A stretch of DNA of 64,000 nucleotides from Schizochytrium sp. TIO01 (GCA_004764695.1 SMSO01000005.1:471501-535500); one strand, 5' to 3'. Positions 1 through 10,503 are shown, numbered from the stretch's first letter. Notes: generated by a model from the letters alone, not told the origin. A program made the numbers and translations.

Positions 1-664
1 CGAGATTATTCGAACTTCTTCTGTGCCATTCGACAGAGTCTTTTTTGAGTCCCTGGTATTCTTTCTCTTGTTCGTGGTACTGCTGTTGCTGTTGCTGTTG
101 CTGCACACGATCCGCACGACTTACGCGCTGCCCGGGACGGCTATCCTGCTCTGATAGAGGACGCTCGATAGGGGAAGTTGGTGACAAAAGGTTTCCACTA
201 TCTGGTACCACTGCAGGAAGCGAGATTGGCGAAAAAGGTCCAATTGAACGCGGCGTTGTAGTCGACCCAGTGCCCACTGACGTCATTAAAATGCTGGAAG
301 GCGATGCTGGCATTTCTTGATGGCCCAAAGAAGGTTTGGGTTGTGCTAAATACGATTGACTTACGTCTTCTGAATCTAGCGGGACATTATTAGACTCAGG
401 GTTGTTGTGCGCAGGATCGGTGCGATCCAAGGAGGCCAGTCGAGCCCCAGCAGGTGGCATGTGCGATAGAACAAAGATCAACAAGTATACACCAAAGACT
501 CCGAGACGCAAGTTGTCTTGCCACCACTCCTCTGTCGGCCTTCCGTGCAAAAGGGTTCGTGCTTCGTCCGATAAAGTGAGATGCGTTTGAAGCAGCTTCG
601 TAATAGGATGCTCTAAGTACTCCGGCGAAAGAATCCCAAGAACTGGGTCCTGCTTATGGTTCAT
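1..664 (-). CDS. Partial hypothetical single-pass membrane protein (5' part; runs off the left edge)
   Basis: The minus strand is open from an ATG at 664 to the window edge (221 codons, no stop), so the C-terminus is missing. The N-terminal 45 residues look soluble and include EEWWQDNLRLG. They are followed by one hydrophobic segment at about residues 55-70 (VFGVYLLIFVLSHM), then a Ser/Pro/Thr-rich stretch and a Q tract encoded by a CAG/CAA repeat. I do not recognise the family. An in-frame TAG lies five codons before the ATG. It could belong to an intron whose acceptor is that same TAG, in which case the frame would begin WKDFMNHK and the protein would extend upstream. A single-pass membrane protein with a flexible cytosolic or lumenal tail is the most that can be said. 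Confidence 0.55.
   Translation of the reverse strand, partial: MNHKQDPVLGILSPEYLEHPITKLLQTHLTLSDEARTLLHGRPTEEWWQDNLRLGVFGVYLLIFVLSHMPPAGARLASLDRTDPAHNNPESNNVPLDSEDVSQSYLAQPKPSLGHQEMPASPSSILMTSVGTGSTTTPRSIGPFSPISLPAVVPDSGNLLSPTSPIERPLSEQDSRPGQRVSRADRVQQQQQQQQYHEQEKEYQGLKKDSVEWHRRSSNNL
82..103. repeat. CTG/TTG codon repeat (poly-Q on the minus strand)
   Basis: Alternating ctg and ttg triplets read as CAG/CAA on the minus strand and encode the Q run of the partial membrane protein. The mixed codons show it is maintained as an amino-acid tract rather than as a pure triplet repeat. Confidence 0.8.
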
Positions 665-2589
665 GAAGTCTTTCCACTACTTCGCTGCTCTTTGGACACC
701 GCAATTGTGTTGTTATTGAGACAAAGAGCCAAGCGAGAAGACGACCAAGGTGGCTAGCCCAATTGGGTTTGGTCAATAGTTCTCTTTAACGGAAGTTCTC
801 GTTTCGTAGCCCTCAGGAGCTGCGAACCCTTCAGTAGAAAGCCTGCGAAAGATCCAGATGCCTGATCTCGAACGCTCTCCAAACGAGACTTGCCAGCCAA
901 AGAAGCACTGGGGCCCTGCACTATCTGCACCTGAATCCTTCGCCAATAATCTTCCAGTTTTTCAAGGTTTGCCGAGTTTCAATCGCTCGCTTTCAGGTTT
1001 GCAAGCTCGCTGCAGAAGCTTCGTTCAAGCGCAGAGAACTTCTGTTCTCTTACCTAGCACCGTGGTCGCCCTAAACAAGTTTGCTAGGGTTTATGATATA
1101 TGTCCTATAACTATACCTCCTAGCTGTCTAGCTAGCCACTGAGCTATGAACCTTCACTCTCCTCCCTCGCTCGTTCTTTCCACGAATTCCCTGCCCACGG
1201 CCGCTGTCGCTCTCCTCTGCCAGCTCGCTCAAAGTTGGCTGCTGCTGTCTCCCTCGCTATAGGGCAGAGTTCTCCAAGTCACTGCCTTCGCTAGAGCTTG
1301 CCGTCTCCAACTTCAAGATGATCTCTTTGAAATATGCGCTCCCACAGATCACTCGATCGTTTCACTCACAATTATTCTGTCTTCACTTCAACTCGACTCG
1401 CCTGCGCGCCGCTAGGCCAAGGCCTTGCGCGATCTGCAGCAGCAAGCGGGCTGTGCACTGCTGGGAATGGTTCTCTTGAGCGGCCTGCGATGGTGGCGAG
1501 GCGCCCAACAAAGCCGAACTGGAGTCGGGACTTGCCGCGTGCGAGGAGGCTCGCTGGTTAGGGCGAACTGGACTAACTGGACTCGGCTCCGCGCTAGGTA
1601 CACAAGTCACGGGGACACTTCGGGGACCCAGATCAGGTCCCGCGGGACCCTGGCCACGCTCTGAACGCCATAGCAGCTGTTCGCAGGGATCGATCGTACC
1701 CTGATCAGAGATTGAGAAATAGCGTCAGTGCGGCTGAGAATGTGTGTATCTTGTTCATACGCGAAAGGGCTTTGGGCAGGCATCTGTGGTCATGTCATGT
1801 CGATCTTCTAACTATTTTCTTTTTCTTTTCTTCTTAATTATAAAAACAGAAAAGAAAAAAGAGAAATAAGACTTATAGTATTGTCATTTAGGGATTAGAT
1901 AAGACCTGTCTATTCATATATAGGGCTCTCTCTCTCTTGTTTTATTCAAATAAATAAATAAATAAATTGAATCTGTGAGAGAGAGGCTAGGCAGGTATCA
2001 TTCTCTGCCTCTAACATAAAATTCGCAAGTGCAACACGAGAGAAGCGTTTGTGTTTAGAGGTTTTTAGTTGGCACCTGCAGGAATAAGACCAGACAGTTT
2101 GGTTGAGAGAAAAACTGTAATGGGGAGAAAGGCAGAACTAAGATACTGTTAACGGTAAAGGAAAAAGTTACCTGGAAGGGACTGGAAATTCAACACGTAC
2201 ATGTTGCTGAAGAAGCCGACAAGACCGTTGTGGCCTGCTAATTTGCACACACGCGCTTCCTGACTAGTAAGGCAACAATAATGTGCTAACGACCATGCGA
2301 CAATTGAGCCGGACTATTCCACAGGAGACAAGTTGTATCTGCTCCATAGTTCTGAAGAAATTAAAAACCAAAACGAGAAAACTGCTTTAACAGTTCAGTT
2401 CTCCTATATATTTCCAAGGTGATTGAACAATATAGCAAGCGAGAGTTCAACTGCACAGAAAAAAAAAATGAGACCGTGTACAGTTGTTCAATTTATGTTA
2501 TTGCTAGATTTAAAACGCGACACGCATGACATATCGTAATAGCTAGCAGCTGAACTTGACATTAAGAGGCAAATCATTTCCGGAACATT
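665..2589. other. Intergenic, 1.9 kb: upstream of the partial gene and downstream of the PhyH gene
   Basis: No firm gene. The minus strand between 754 and about 1060 reads as a coding-like frame (ending TIDQTQLG then TAG at 754-756) interrupted by one in-frame TGA at 979-981; it may be upstream exons of the partial gene or a decayed copy. Around 1150-1660 the DNA is GC-rich and stop-poor in several frames without similarity I recognise. From 1800 to 2000 there are pyrimidine/purine inverted tracts (T/C-rich then A/G-rich, and a CTCT run facing a GAGA run around an AAAT repeat). Confidence 0.5.
1948..1966. repeat. (AAAT)n microsatellite
   Basis: Four and a half copies of AAAT, flanked by ttattc on the left and gaat on the right and, further out, by ctctct and gagaga runs, so the block can fold back on itself. 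Confidence 0.85.
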
Positions 2590-3528
2590 CTAAAGTGCTG
2601 GAAACTGTTGGCCAGGAGGGTACTGGAGCCAGTTCTTTGGGCTCCAAGTAATGCCACGTGTTGGCCCTTCAATAAGGTGCAATTGGAAAGTATGACGCTG
2701 TTTCTCAGAAGTGTTGCGAAGAGAAAGATGCTCAACCTGGCCATGAATCAATACCAAGTCTCCGGCCTTGCACTCAACGAGCACAAAACCTTCCTTCCGT
2801 AGACGCTCTTGCGTCTCCTCACCCACATCTTTGAGAGCAAATCCCTCCAAAGGAGTCATCTCTTCATCTTCGACCAGCTGGAGGAAGTTCATTCGCGTCT
2901 CGCCATCGTCCCCTGTGATACGCTGAAAATGCCTGCGAACGGGCTCCTTGTGTGAGCCAGGACGAAACCAAAGGGCACCATTTTCTAGTGTAGCATCATC
3001 CAAGGCAAGCCAGAGACCCAGGCAAGTGGGCTTTGGCGTAGTGTATAGGAAAGTAGAATCCTGGTGAGCTGTGACCTCTCCGCCAATCTTGGGGTTCTTT
3101 AAAATGTACATGCTCTGCGGAAGTACCGGTGCTTCCCAGCCAAGCTCACGCACAAGTTTAGCAACCTTCTCGCTTTCAGAGTATGTCTTGAACACTGGGT
3201 CTGTGACGTGCAAACCGTGGCCGATCTTGTTAATCTTGCGCATTGTCGCGGCCGGGTCATCCTTGCAGACAGTCTTGTCAGAATCGCTCTCCCAAAAGCA
3301 GCGAATTTCACGAGCACTGCTGATGAAATAATCATCACTACCTTGGGCTTCTGTTTGTCCCGCGTCCGTGCGAAACTCCGTCGTAGTTTTGCCATCCCAA
3401 GCCGCCACGAGCTCCAGCGCTCGGGCCTTCATGGCTTCCACCTCCTCGACGCTTGCGAACTGCTTCACTACCGCGCATCCGTCGCGCCAGAACTCCTCGC
3501 TCGCGATGCTCTTGCCGTCGGACGTCAT
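2590..3528 (-). CDS. PHYHD1: Phytanoyl-CoA dioxygenase domain protein, PHYHD1 type
   Basis: A 312-residue protein starting at the ATG at 3528. It belongs to the PhyH family of Fe(II)/2-oxoglutarate oxygenases and matches the PHYHD1 branch along its whole length: INKIGHGLH (about 100-107), PQSMYILKNPKIGGEV, the iron-binding HQD motif (H155, D157), LWLALDDATLENGALWF, and a C-terminal IHGQVEH (H262/H267) followed by RNTSEKQR, whose Arg278 is placed to bind 2-oxoglutarate. It ends ITWSPKNWLQ, a block shared with animal PHYHD1. All metal and co-substrate residues are present, so it should be an active oxygenase. The physiological substrate of PHYHD1 proteins is not settled. No clear mitochondrial or peroxisomal targeting signal is visible. 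Length is typical of the family (about 290 residues). Confidence 0.93.
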   Translation of the reverse strand: MTSDGKSIASEEFWRDGCAVVKQFASVEEVEAMKARALELVAAWDGKTTTEFRTDAGQTEAQGSDDYFISSAREIRCFWESDSDKTVCKDDPAATMRKINKIGHGLHVTDPVFKTYSESEKVAKLVRELGWEAPVLPQSMYILKNPKIGGEVTAHQDSTFLYTTPKPTCLGLWLALDDATLENGALWFRPGSHKEPVRRHFQRITGDDGETRMNFLQLVEDEEMTPLEGFALKDVGEETQERLRKEGFVLVECKAGDLVLIHGQVEHLSLRNTSEKQRHTFQLHLIEGPTRGITWSPKNWLQYPPGQQFPAL

Positions 3529-4212
3529 CGTTGTTTGAAAGGTCGCCTGGTGAGGCTAGCTTAGTCGAAACCTCGACCTCCACCGCAACTCTCCTGCGGA
3601 TTTGACTCTAGAGAATTAGATTTGCACAATTTAATTTGATCACATTTTTTAAGTTCTTTCCATTTTCTTTTATGCCTCAAGGACGCTTCCACTTCAATAC
3701 ACCTAGTACCTACGTAGAATGTCTAGAGCTAGATATTGCGCATTGAAGTTCTGAGTAGCCGGAAACTCTCTGAGAAGATTATTTCACAAAAAGCCTTGGA
3801 AACAGGGTAGGTACTCATAAGTATATCTAGAGCTACAAACAGCCGGGGCGGAAGATATGTTCGTCATTTAAAATGATTCTCATCTCGACGAGGTGTGAAA
3901 AATACAATTGCTGTCAGTAGTAGCAGCGACAGAAGAAGCTGGTTGATGTTGGTGTGTTAACTAGTGAAGATGAAAGCGGAGGGAATTTGTGCCAAAAGAC
4001 GCGTTTTAAAGGTTGATGAGAACTGACATGAATTATTGAAGTAATCTTACTAGGGAGTCAGAGACGTTTCTCTTCTGGAGAATGGAGAAAATAGAAGCAA
4101 ATTGGGCTATAAAATAACTATGATCATACTACTAACTATAGAAACAGAAGGGAAAAGAAGGAGCGACAACAAGGACATTTCTAATCTTGCCGTGGAAAAT
4201 TGGGTTCGCTCC
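3529..4212. other. Intergenic, 0.7 kb: PhyH promoter and C2-gene 3' flank
   Basis: AT-rich, with stops in all frames. I see no gene, RNA or repeat in it. Confidence 0.6.
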
Positions 4213-5664
4213 TTATTCGAGATTATTTTGCTCAAACCACGTCTTTAAACGTTCGTCATCTCGGTCGAGAGCGAAAACAGGATAACGATGACCCAAATTG
4301 AGCTCAAGCAAGGCTCGCAAGTTGAGAAGCTTACTCGGGGTTGGGGCAAAGGTACCCGAGTTATTGTCGATGATAAGTGCCGGCAACTTTGTACGATGAA
4401 AACGCTCGCTGTGTAAATCAATAAACATTTCACCGGCATAAATCACCTCTTTGCTACAGTTCGCATGTAGTGCATGCTTGGACAGCAAATCTTGTCCTGT
4501 CTTTTTACTTGTTTCTGAAAAATGCATAATACCGTCAGGCATAATTACATACGTATAGCGAACAGAACGACCTTCAACTCTACCATAATCAAGGACTCTA
4601 AAAAGCTCCTCCATTCCTTCTACATGATAAATGTGAAAGTAGCCGCCCTCGCTGTCATTCTTGGAGTAAAGCCAACGATGCTGCATGCGAATGCCTGCGC
4701 GCACCATGGCACAAGAGAGGCCTGGTCCATAGATCCGCTGGCCCTTGCGGTAAGTTTCGCTCCAATTACAAACAGAGTAATCAAAGACAGCATTAACCTC
4801 CCATAAATTAAGTTGGTAGGTATTAAATGTATGAAAATGTGAATGATCAAGGATTGTCCGCAAAAAACCCGCCCTGTGGTTGAAATTAGACACGAGACGT
4901 AGTTTTGGAATCGGAAATGGTTGAATGTTTCGTAACGTGCGGCGAACATCATCGTCCACAGTATCCGGCCATTGGTAGTCCTCATACCAAATTTCTAATA
5001 AAACTACTCCTCCCTTTTTAGGACGATTTGTAAATGTCCCGAAACGAGTAAGTTCATACCAGCCCCGACTCTTGTTGATAGACGTCGCACGTTTGTATAC
5101 TGCTGGCTCTGGCGCACAAGTACCGAGAAGGTCGTCCTTGGTGTAAGTGTCATGGTCAATCACTGACACTAAGAGGCCAGGAGCATCCATTGAATGAGCT
5201 GGAAATTTGGCCTCCCAGTTCAAAACCACCTCGCTTCCAGCCTCTCGATGAACCTTGGAAAAGCTGCAGTTTTCTCCGACCCTTATCATAACGTAAGGGT
5301 CATTTTTGGATACGTGGTCGCGGTCAACAAGTTCTCTGGCCTCAATCGCTTTCACACATAGCAACTTTCCAGGTTTATTATTTACGATCGCACCGTCCAG
5401 AGACATTGCCTGTTTAAAGACATTTTTCCCATGCGACTTTCTGTAAGGATTCGGGTTTACCTCATCTAATATTGAGTCTTCTTCGTGTTGCAGCATTTGC
5501 CCGAGGTTCTGCGCTGAGCGCACCTCTAACACGCCATCATTTTCATCCAGGCCCAGCCTACTCTCAGCACTCTGCGTAACGTATTTGATCGGCTGGCGAG
5601 GGCCCTCCGCCTTGAACGCATCCGACGGCACGCCCCCAGCGAGCCCAGGTCTCGCAGGCTCCAT
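4213..5664 (-). CDS. C2-domain protein with a conserved DNNSGT-type C-terminal region
   Basis: 483 residues from the ATG at 5664. A C2 domain spans about 98-227: KLLCVKAIEARELVDRD, NDPYVMIRVG, then VSVIDHDTYTKDDLLG. The Asp residues expected to bind calcium are present (about D116, D122, D170, D172, D178), so calcium-dependent phospholipid binding is likely. The C-terminal half carries TYVIMPDGIMHFSETS, SKHALHANCSKEVIYAGEM and LIIDNNSGTFAP, then VFALDRDDERLK. From memory this block also follows C2 domains in fungal proteins of unknown function; I infer a shared family, not a known activity. There is no transmembrane segment. The gene lies in a run of minus-strand genes with no sign of co-regulation. 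Confidence 0.82.
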   Translation of the reverse strand: MEPARPGLAGGVPSDAFKAEGPRQPIKYVTQSAESRLGLDENDGVLEVRSAQNLGQMLQHEEDSILDEVNPNPYRKSHGKNVFKQAMSLDGAIVNNKPGKLLCVKAIEARELVDRDHVSKNDPYVMIRVGENCSFSKVHREAGSEVVLNWEAKFPAHSMDAPGLLVSVIDHDTYTKDDLLGTCAPEPAVYKRATSINKSRGWYELTRFGTFTNRPKKGGVVLLEIWYEDYQWPDTVDDDVRRTLRNIQPFPIPKLRLVSNFNHRAGFLRTILDHSHFHTFNTYQLNLWEVNAVFDYSVCNWSETYRKGQRIYGPGLSCAMVRAGIRMQHRWLYSKNDSEGGYFHIYHVEGMEELFRVLDYGRVEGRSVRYTYVIMPDGIMHFSETSKKTGQDLLSKHALHANCSKEVIYAGEMFIDLHSERFHRTKLPALIIDNNSGTFAPTPSKLLNLRALLELNLGHRYPVFALDRDDERLKTWFEQNNLE

Positions 5665-6724
5665 CTCTCCTTAAAACTCTAGCGACCTCTTCGTTTCAAG
5701 CTCTAAACTCGCCTCCGTCTACGTACAAGCTCTTCCGGCTCTCAGTGAGCTAGACTAGACTTTTTGCTATCATAGACTATTGAATTACTGGTCCCGAGAT
5801 CTGGGATACGGTGCTCCTCTGTCCCATCATGATTGCGCTGTCTTCTCAACAATTTGAGCTGCTAAAAGTGATTTTTGTGTGTGGGAACTTGAAGGCTGAA
5901 GACAGAAGGTTTGGTGGCTTGCATAAAAGGGAACTCGGATCAGATGAGCTTCTTTTAAAGATTTGGGAAGAGGGAGGACAGAAGTCAGAGCAAGTCAAGC
6001 GACGGGTTTGGAAAAGCCAGAAGAGGCGTTCCCAGGTCTGGCTGCAGAGACACTGCTGGGAAATTGGTGTAGTACATGTAACCTCGGCGATGGTTCTACC
6101 TTAGAGAACCATGGCTCCCTAAGGTAGTGTAGTAGTACTTGGCTGACGATTTGTTCGGGGTAGTTCATGATTTCTATATCATATTATTACGTTTCAGATG
6201 TCTGGGATTCATTAATGAAGATTTCGCAAAGGTAAGCAGGCTAATCCTCATAGTCACAGCTACGAGGAAAGAGATATGATATCAATGTTCGTCTCTTTTA
6301 AAATCAAAGGTTATATTATCGTTGGAAAGGGCATCCCCCATGTGCGAGTGCATACATGCTTATGTAAATTAGGGTGACTCACATTTTGTTCCTGCCGGAA
6401 ACTAAGGTTAGCCACTTCAAGTTTGTCTATTTTTATAATAAAATTAAAGGGAAGAAAAAAAGAAAAGCCTTTGCAAGCCTAAGTGTTTCAGTAGTGTTGT
6501 TATTGTTTAGTTTAGTTTAGTTTTGAAATCCCAAATGACTACTTCCCAAATTAAAATCTTATTTCTTTAATTAAATGTGTGAAGATTGACGCAAGAACTC
6601 AGAATTAAGCCACCGAAGCCGGGGTACGCATAAATGGAGTATACCTGAGGTGCCGTCACAAAAACAAAATGAAAGAAAAAAGTGCGCCTCAGATTATGGA
6701 GTTTCCCCACCTAACTAGTTATTC
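5665..6724. other. Intergenic, 1.1 kb, with a long palindrome
   Basis: Upstream of the C2 gene and downstream of the LRR-IQ-WW gene. A plus-strand frame with an internal ATG at 5832 runs to 6104 but has no recognisable similarity and probably is not a gene. The palindrome at 6096-6127 is listed separately. The remainder is AT-rich. Confidence 0.5.
6096..6127. repeat. 32-bp near-perfect palindrome centred on CCATGG
   Basis: Nine-base perfect arms (ctaccttag / ctaaggtag) enclose a centre around CCATGG. Only two base pairs in the whole 32-bp dyad fail to match. It could form a cruciform or bind a dimeric factor; function unknown. Confidence 0.8.
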
Positions 6725-9700
6725 TTAATACGTTGTATACTCCGGCGAAGCAGTTACGACACTATCCTGAGAAACTCCTGGTGGAAGTTCCCACATTGTC
6801 TCTCCTGTTATGGTGTCATAATAATATTGCAATTGATGCTCTTCATCAAAGTGCATCGTGTATCGACCAGGTTGACTCACTTCCGAAGTACTTGCATTTA
6901 CATCCGATACACTTGCAGCTGAAAGTGTCGAGGTACCCAGGGGTTCAACGATATCATGATTTGGACGATTCTGTAGATAGGCAATGCGAACATGTCGAAA
7001 CATGACCCAGGTATCATAGTCAGGGTCATAGATCTGAATGTTGGTTTCGTCTTCTTTAAAATGTAGCCATACATGGTCTGGGTTAAACGAGGCTGCAATG
7101 TACTCATAAAACTCTACACGATGTTTCTGCTTCTTACGATTGTAGCTTGCAACTAATCCTTCACGCCATTTTTGTAATGAAATATCAAGAACTCGTACAA
7201 AATGTCCAACTAAGGATTGCTCGAATTCATCGTCAGCAAACTTATCCCACGAGCGAAGATTTCGGCTAGGCGAGAAGTAAAAGACACGTTGGTTTTCTGG
7301 ATCCCAATGTTCTTGCCAATCGTCATCATCATCGCTCTCTACATATCCGCCGAGCTCACGGATATGCTCGTCTCCTGACGCTGAATCACGGTCAAGTCCA
7401 AGTTGACGAAGATACATTCGGCGTACCACCATGGTCTGCGACTTTTGATGTGCATCATCACTTCGAGATTTAACCATATCTCGAACCATTTGAAACCGAA
7501 GTTTGCGCCATGGAGGTACACGCTTGGATCGTATTAAGCTTTGAATTTGGGTGGCAGCAGCAGTACGACGGAGGTGTTCTTGTCGACGTAATTGGAAAGC
7601 AAGTCGACCCAAGTAGCCTCTACGCATGCGCTGGATATGACATGCTGCTGCACGCAAGCGCTCCTGCTCTAAAGCGTACTCTCGCATGCGATCACGATAG
7701 ATCCGTCGACCAATCATGCCGCGTGCAATCCGCTGAATTGCTGTAGCAGCTCGTAATTGCTTTGCGTACTTGCGCTTAAAGCGTTGTTGCTCACGAAGCA
7801 TGCGTAAATATGCCAAGCGGCGGCGAACGACTGCTTGAATGTGTACACTTGCATATTCCATATCTCGGCTACGTTGCTGCAACTCTTCTCGTCGAGCAGC
7901 ATTAAGAACATTTGAAATACGACATCTCACGACAGCTTGAATACGAACTACTGCTGCACTGTTAGCCTCTTCCCAGCGATCTTCCTTCAATTGAGCAATA
8001 ACTGCAACGACTTCTGGGTTAGCTTCTCTGGTCTTTGCTCCTCTGAACGCAGCTTGTATTTTGACTGCATACTTTGTATTTTTCCTCTCCCAATCAAGCT
8101 GAGCGAGTCGTACTGCTCGTATTAGTCTTGCTGTGTGGCCACGCCAAACTCGTTGGACAAGCAACGCAGCTTGAAGTTGCTGGCGATGAAGCCACATGAG
8201 TACATATGTTGCTCTTCCGAAACAACCCCGAATCCACCGTTGGATGAGAGACGCTGCATTGAATTCTAAAAGCATCCTTGCCTCTCGCTTCAAGCGCAAG
8301 CGCGTTCCGTGCGCGCGAATAAATGCACTAATGCGGCAAGATGCATCATCTTGCACAATCTGTAACTGTGCATCAAGTTTGAGTTGTGCAGCCTTACTTC
8401 GAGGCTTAAACCCAGTGTAGCTTTTGGCTAGCTCTACAAATTGCAAACCTCGGAGCATCTGTTGCAGTCCTTCCTGGGAGATAAGCTCGCAGCCAGTTAC
8501 ATTGAGAATTTGCAAAGCTTTGTTATTACGCACAACAAAGTAAATACCCATTTCAGAAACTTCGATGCAACCAGCAAGGTTAAGGGCCTGTAGCTTTGTC
8601 GCATCCTGGCAGAGAGCTCGTAGCCCCTCGTCGGTGATACGGCTACATCGCGAAAAGTTAACAGACCGTAATTTGATACATGATTGACCCAAAGCTCGCA
8701 GAGCTGCATCCCCAATCTCTAAACACGCAGCTGCATGGAGTACACGAAGATTATGACATCCTAGTGCGAGTCCTTCAAGACCTCGATCTGTAACTTGTAA
8801 GCAGCCGGAGATATTTACATATTGCAAACGCTTACATTGCTGTCCAAGAGCGATTAAGCCTTTGTCGCGGATCCCAGCACAATTCTCTACGCTAATGGAC
8901 TTTAATACTGCGCAAGCACTGCTAGCAGCTCCTGAAACGCCTGCAATCCACATGAGGGCATCTTCTGTCATGACAGGGCAATCTGAAATGTCTAAACTTG
9001 TCAATGATCTGTGCGTACCGACAGCAACTGCGCGTAAAGCTCCATTGGTAAGCTTTTGGCAATTGCGAAATACTAAATGCGTGAGACAGAAAAATCTTGC
9101 TGTGAGCATGGAGACCATTTCATCGTCTAGTGGACTATCGGAAAGGTCAATCTTAAGCAGCCGCTCACCAAAGCCTAAGGCTACAGCCCGCAAGCTAGCC
9201 ACAGAAACACGTTTCCATCCGGATAAATTTAATGATACAACATGAGGGCACATTTGACCAAGCTCCCATAAGAGTTGATCTTTGGCTTTATTAATATATT
9301 TGTGCAAATCAAGCTCAGAAGGGTTCACCTGTTCAGCTCGTAAAGCCTTGTATGCTTCCATAGTTTCTCTCTGACTTAACATTTGAGCTCGTTTCTTTTC
9401 TTTCACTGTCATATAAACCGATTCATTTGCAAGGTTCGTGACCTCTTCACGAACTGAGAACTCTTCACGTTGACTCAACGTGTATCTTCGATCTACACTC
9501 GAGCTCTTTTCCGGAGACAAGTACCCTGATCTCGCGCGTTTTCTTCGTACACGTCTGCCATTCTTACCAGGACTTGAGGAGCCACCACGTGAAGTACTTG
9601 CAAGTGACGTATTATCCCGACCTAGAACCAAGGAATCAAACTCTGAAACTTCGCTTTCATCTAGCACTCCACGGGCTAAATGGATAGCCAGTTCTCGTGA

Positions 9701-9748
9701 CCTACGATCGGTTGGTCGTCGTGCACGCTCGTACGCAGCAAGCTCCAT
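6725..9748 (-). CDS. LRR - IQ - Tudor-like - WW scaffold protein
   Basis: 1007 residues from the ATG at 9748. A charged N-terminus (1-160) is followed by about ten cysteine-containing leucine-rich repeats (about 168-440) of the AMN1/F-box-LRR type, e.g. LQYVNISGCLQVTDRGLEGL and LQALNLAGCIEVSEMGI; no F-box is evident. Residues about 495-745 hold roughly eight IQ-like calmodulin/light-chain binding motifs (AAFRG, VWRGHTAR, IARGMIGRR, MRRGYLGR). After an acidic DDDDD run comes a WW-like segment (WQEHWDPENQRVFYFSP), a Tudor/PWWP-like stretch (KWREGLVASYNRKKQKHRVEFYE to VWLHF), and a clear C-terminal WW domain (YYYDTITGETMWELPPG). Family knowledge suggests a protein-protein scaffold that binds calmodulin-like and proline-rich partners. 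I know no named orthologue, so cellular role and location are open. Confidence 0.88.
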   Translation of the reverse strand: MELAAYERARRPTDRRSRELAIHLARGVLDESEVSEFDSLVLGRDNTSLASTSRGGSSSPGKNGRRVRRKRARSGYLSPEKSSSVDRRYTLSQREEFSVREEVTNLANESVYMTVKEKKRAQMLSQRETMEAYKALRAEQVNPSELDLHKYINKAKDQLLWELGQMCPHVVSLNLSGWKRVSVASLRAVALGFGERLLKIDLSDSPLDDEMVSMLTARFFCLTHLVFRNCQKLTNGALRAVAVGTHRSLTSLDISDCPVMTEDALMWIAGVSGAASSACAVLKSISVENCAGIRDKGLIALGQQCKRLQYVNISGCLQVTDRGLEGLALGCHNLRVLHAAACLEIGDAALRALGQSCIKLRSVNFSRCSRITDEGLRALCQDATKLQALNLAGCIEVSEMGIYFVVRNNKALQILNVTGCELISQEGLQQMLRGLQFVELAKSYTGFKPRSKAAQLKLDAQLQIVQDDASCRISAFIRAHGTRLRLKREARMLLEFNAASLIQRWIRGCFGRATYVLMWLHRQQLQAALLVQRVWRGHTARLIRAVRLAQLDWERKNTKYAVKIQAAFRGAKTREANPEVVAVIAQLKEDRWEEANSAAVVRIQAVVRCRISNVLNAARREELQQRSRDMEYASVHIQAVVRRRLAYLRMLREQQRFKRKYAKQLRAATAIQRIARGMIGRRIYRDRMREYALEQERLRAAACHIQRMRRGYLGRLAFQLRRQEHLRRTAAATQIQSLIRSKRVPPWRKLRFQMVRDMVKSRSDDAHQKSQTMVVRRMYLRQLGLDRDSASGDEHIRELGGYVESDDDDDWQEHWDPENQRVFYFSPSRNLRSWDKFADDEFEQSLVGHFVRVLDISLQKWREGLVASYNRKKQKHRVEFYEYIAASFNPDHVWLHFKEDETNIQIYDPDYDTWVMFRHVRIAYLQNRPNHDIVEPLGTSTLSAASVSDVNASTSEVSQPGRYTMHFDEEHQLQYYYDTITGETMWELPPGVSQDSVVTASPEYTTY

Positions 9749-10503
9749 GCTTGCTGCGTTGGACTGCTAAGCCCAAAGATGATGACTACTTTTAGCCGAT
9801 TATTGAGCTCATGTACCTCACGAGGATAGAAACTCACTGTAGGTGCCTGAGTTGTTATTTCATGTGTAATTTATTTCTGCTTAATATATTTATGATAAAG
9901 TTCTTATTAGACACCCTAAGTACACACCTTACGAACGGCTAGCGTTAATTTAAATCATAACTAGATCAATAATAGGCGGGTCCTAAATACCTACTACTAA
10001 TGTATTTACTACAGAAGCATTATTTCTATTTTGCACTGTGAAAGGTGATCGACAATATTGGGATTGGTCAGCAAGACGGCGAGGTTTGCCTGAGTCAATG
10101 CGGCTCAGGAGAAGGGATCAGGTTAAATAACATTTTCCTGAGGTTTTGCAGTAACTTTTCAAGTTCTGTAGTGTTTCTGATTAAAGAAGCATTTACTCTA
10201 TATAAATAAAACCATAGCTATTAGTATGATGATCTCCTTTTCTTCAAAGATAATGGTAACTTTAGATGCTACTTTCATCTTTTCTTTGAAGACCCTTACC
10301 ACCGCTTGGTGACCTTCCGCGGTAAATATTGCGCGATTGTGTGATCAGCTGTTCTTTGAGATTCTTTTGTCACCACACTCCCATAAGCAGTTAGTTTTTG
10401 GAATCTTTATTTAAAAACAAAACAAAAAAACTCTTCAAGTTGTTTGTCTGTTTTATTTTTAAATTATATGTATAAAACCTCCGTCAAAGCTAAGCAGCAT
10501 ATT
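9749..10503. other. Intergenic, 0.75 kb: LRR-IQ-WW promoter
   Basis: AT-rich with stops in all frames. One pair of facing repeats near 10235-10290 (ttttcttcaaaga / tctttgaag) could form a hairpin. No gene seen. Confidence 0.55.

Noticed and set aside
5811-6104. 97-codon plus-strand frame
   Set aside because: No similarity recognised, opens at GTG, and ends inside the palindrome region.
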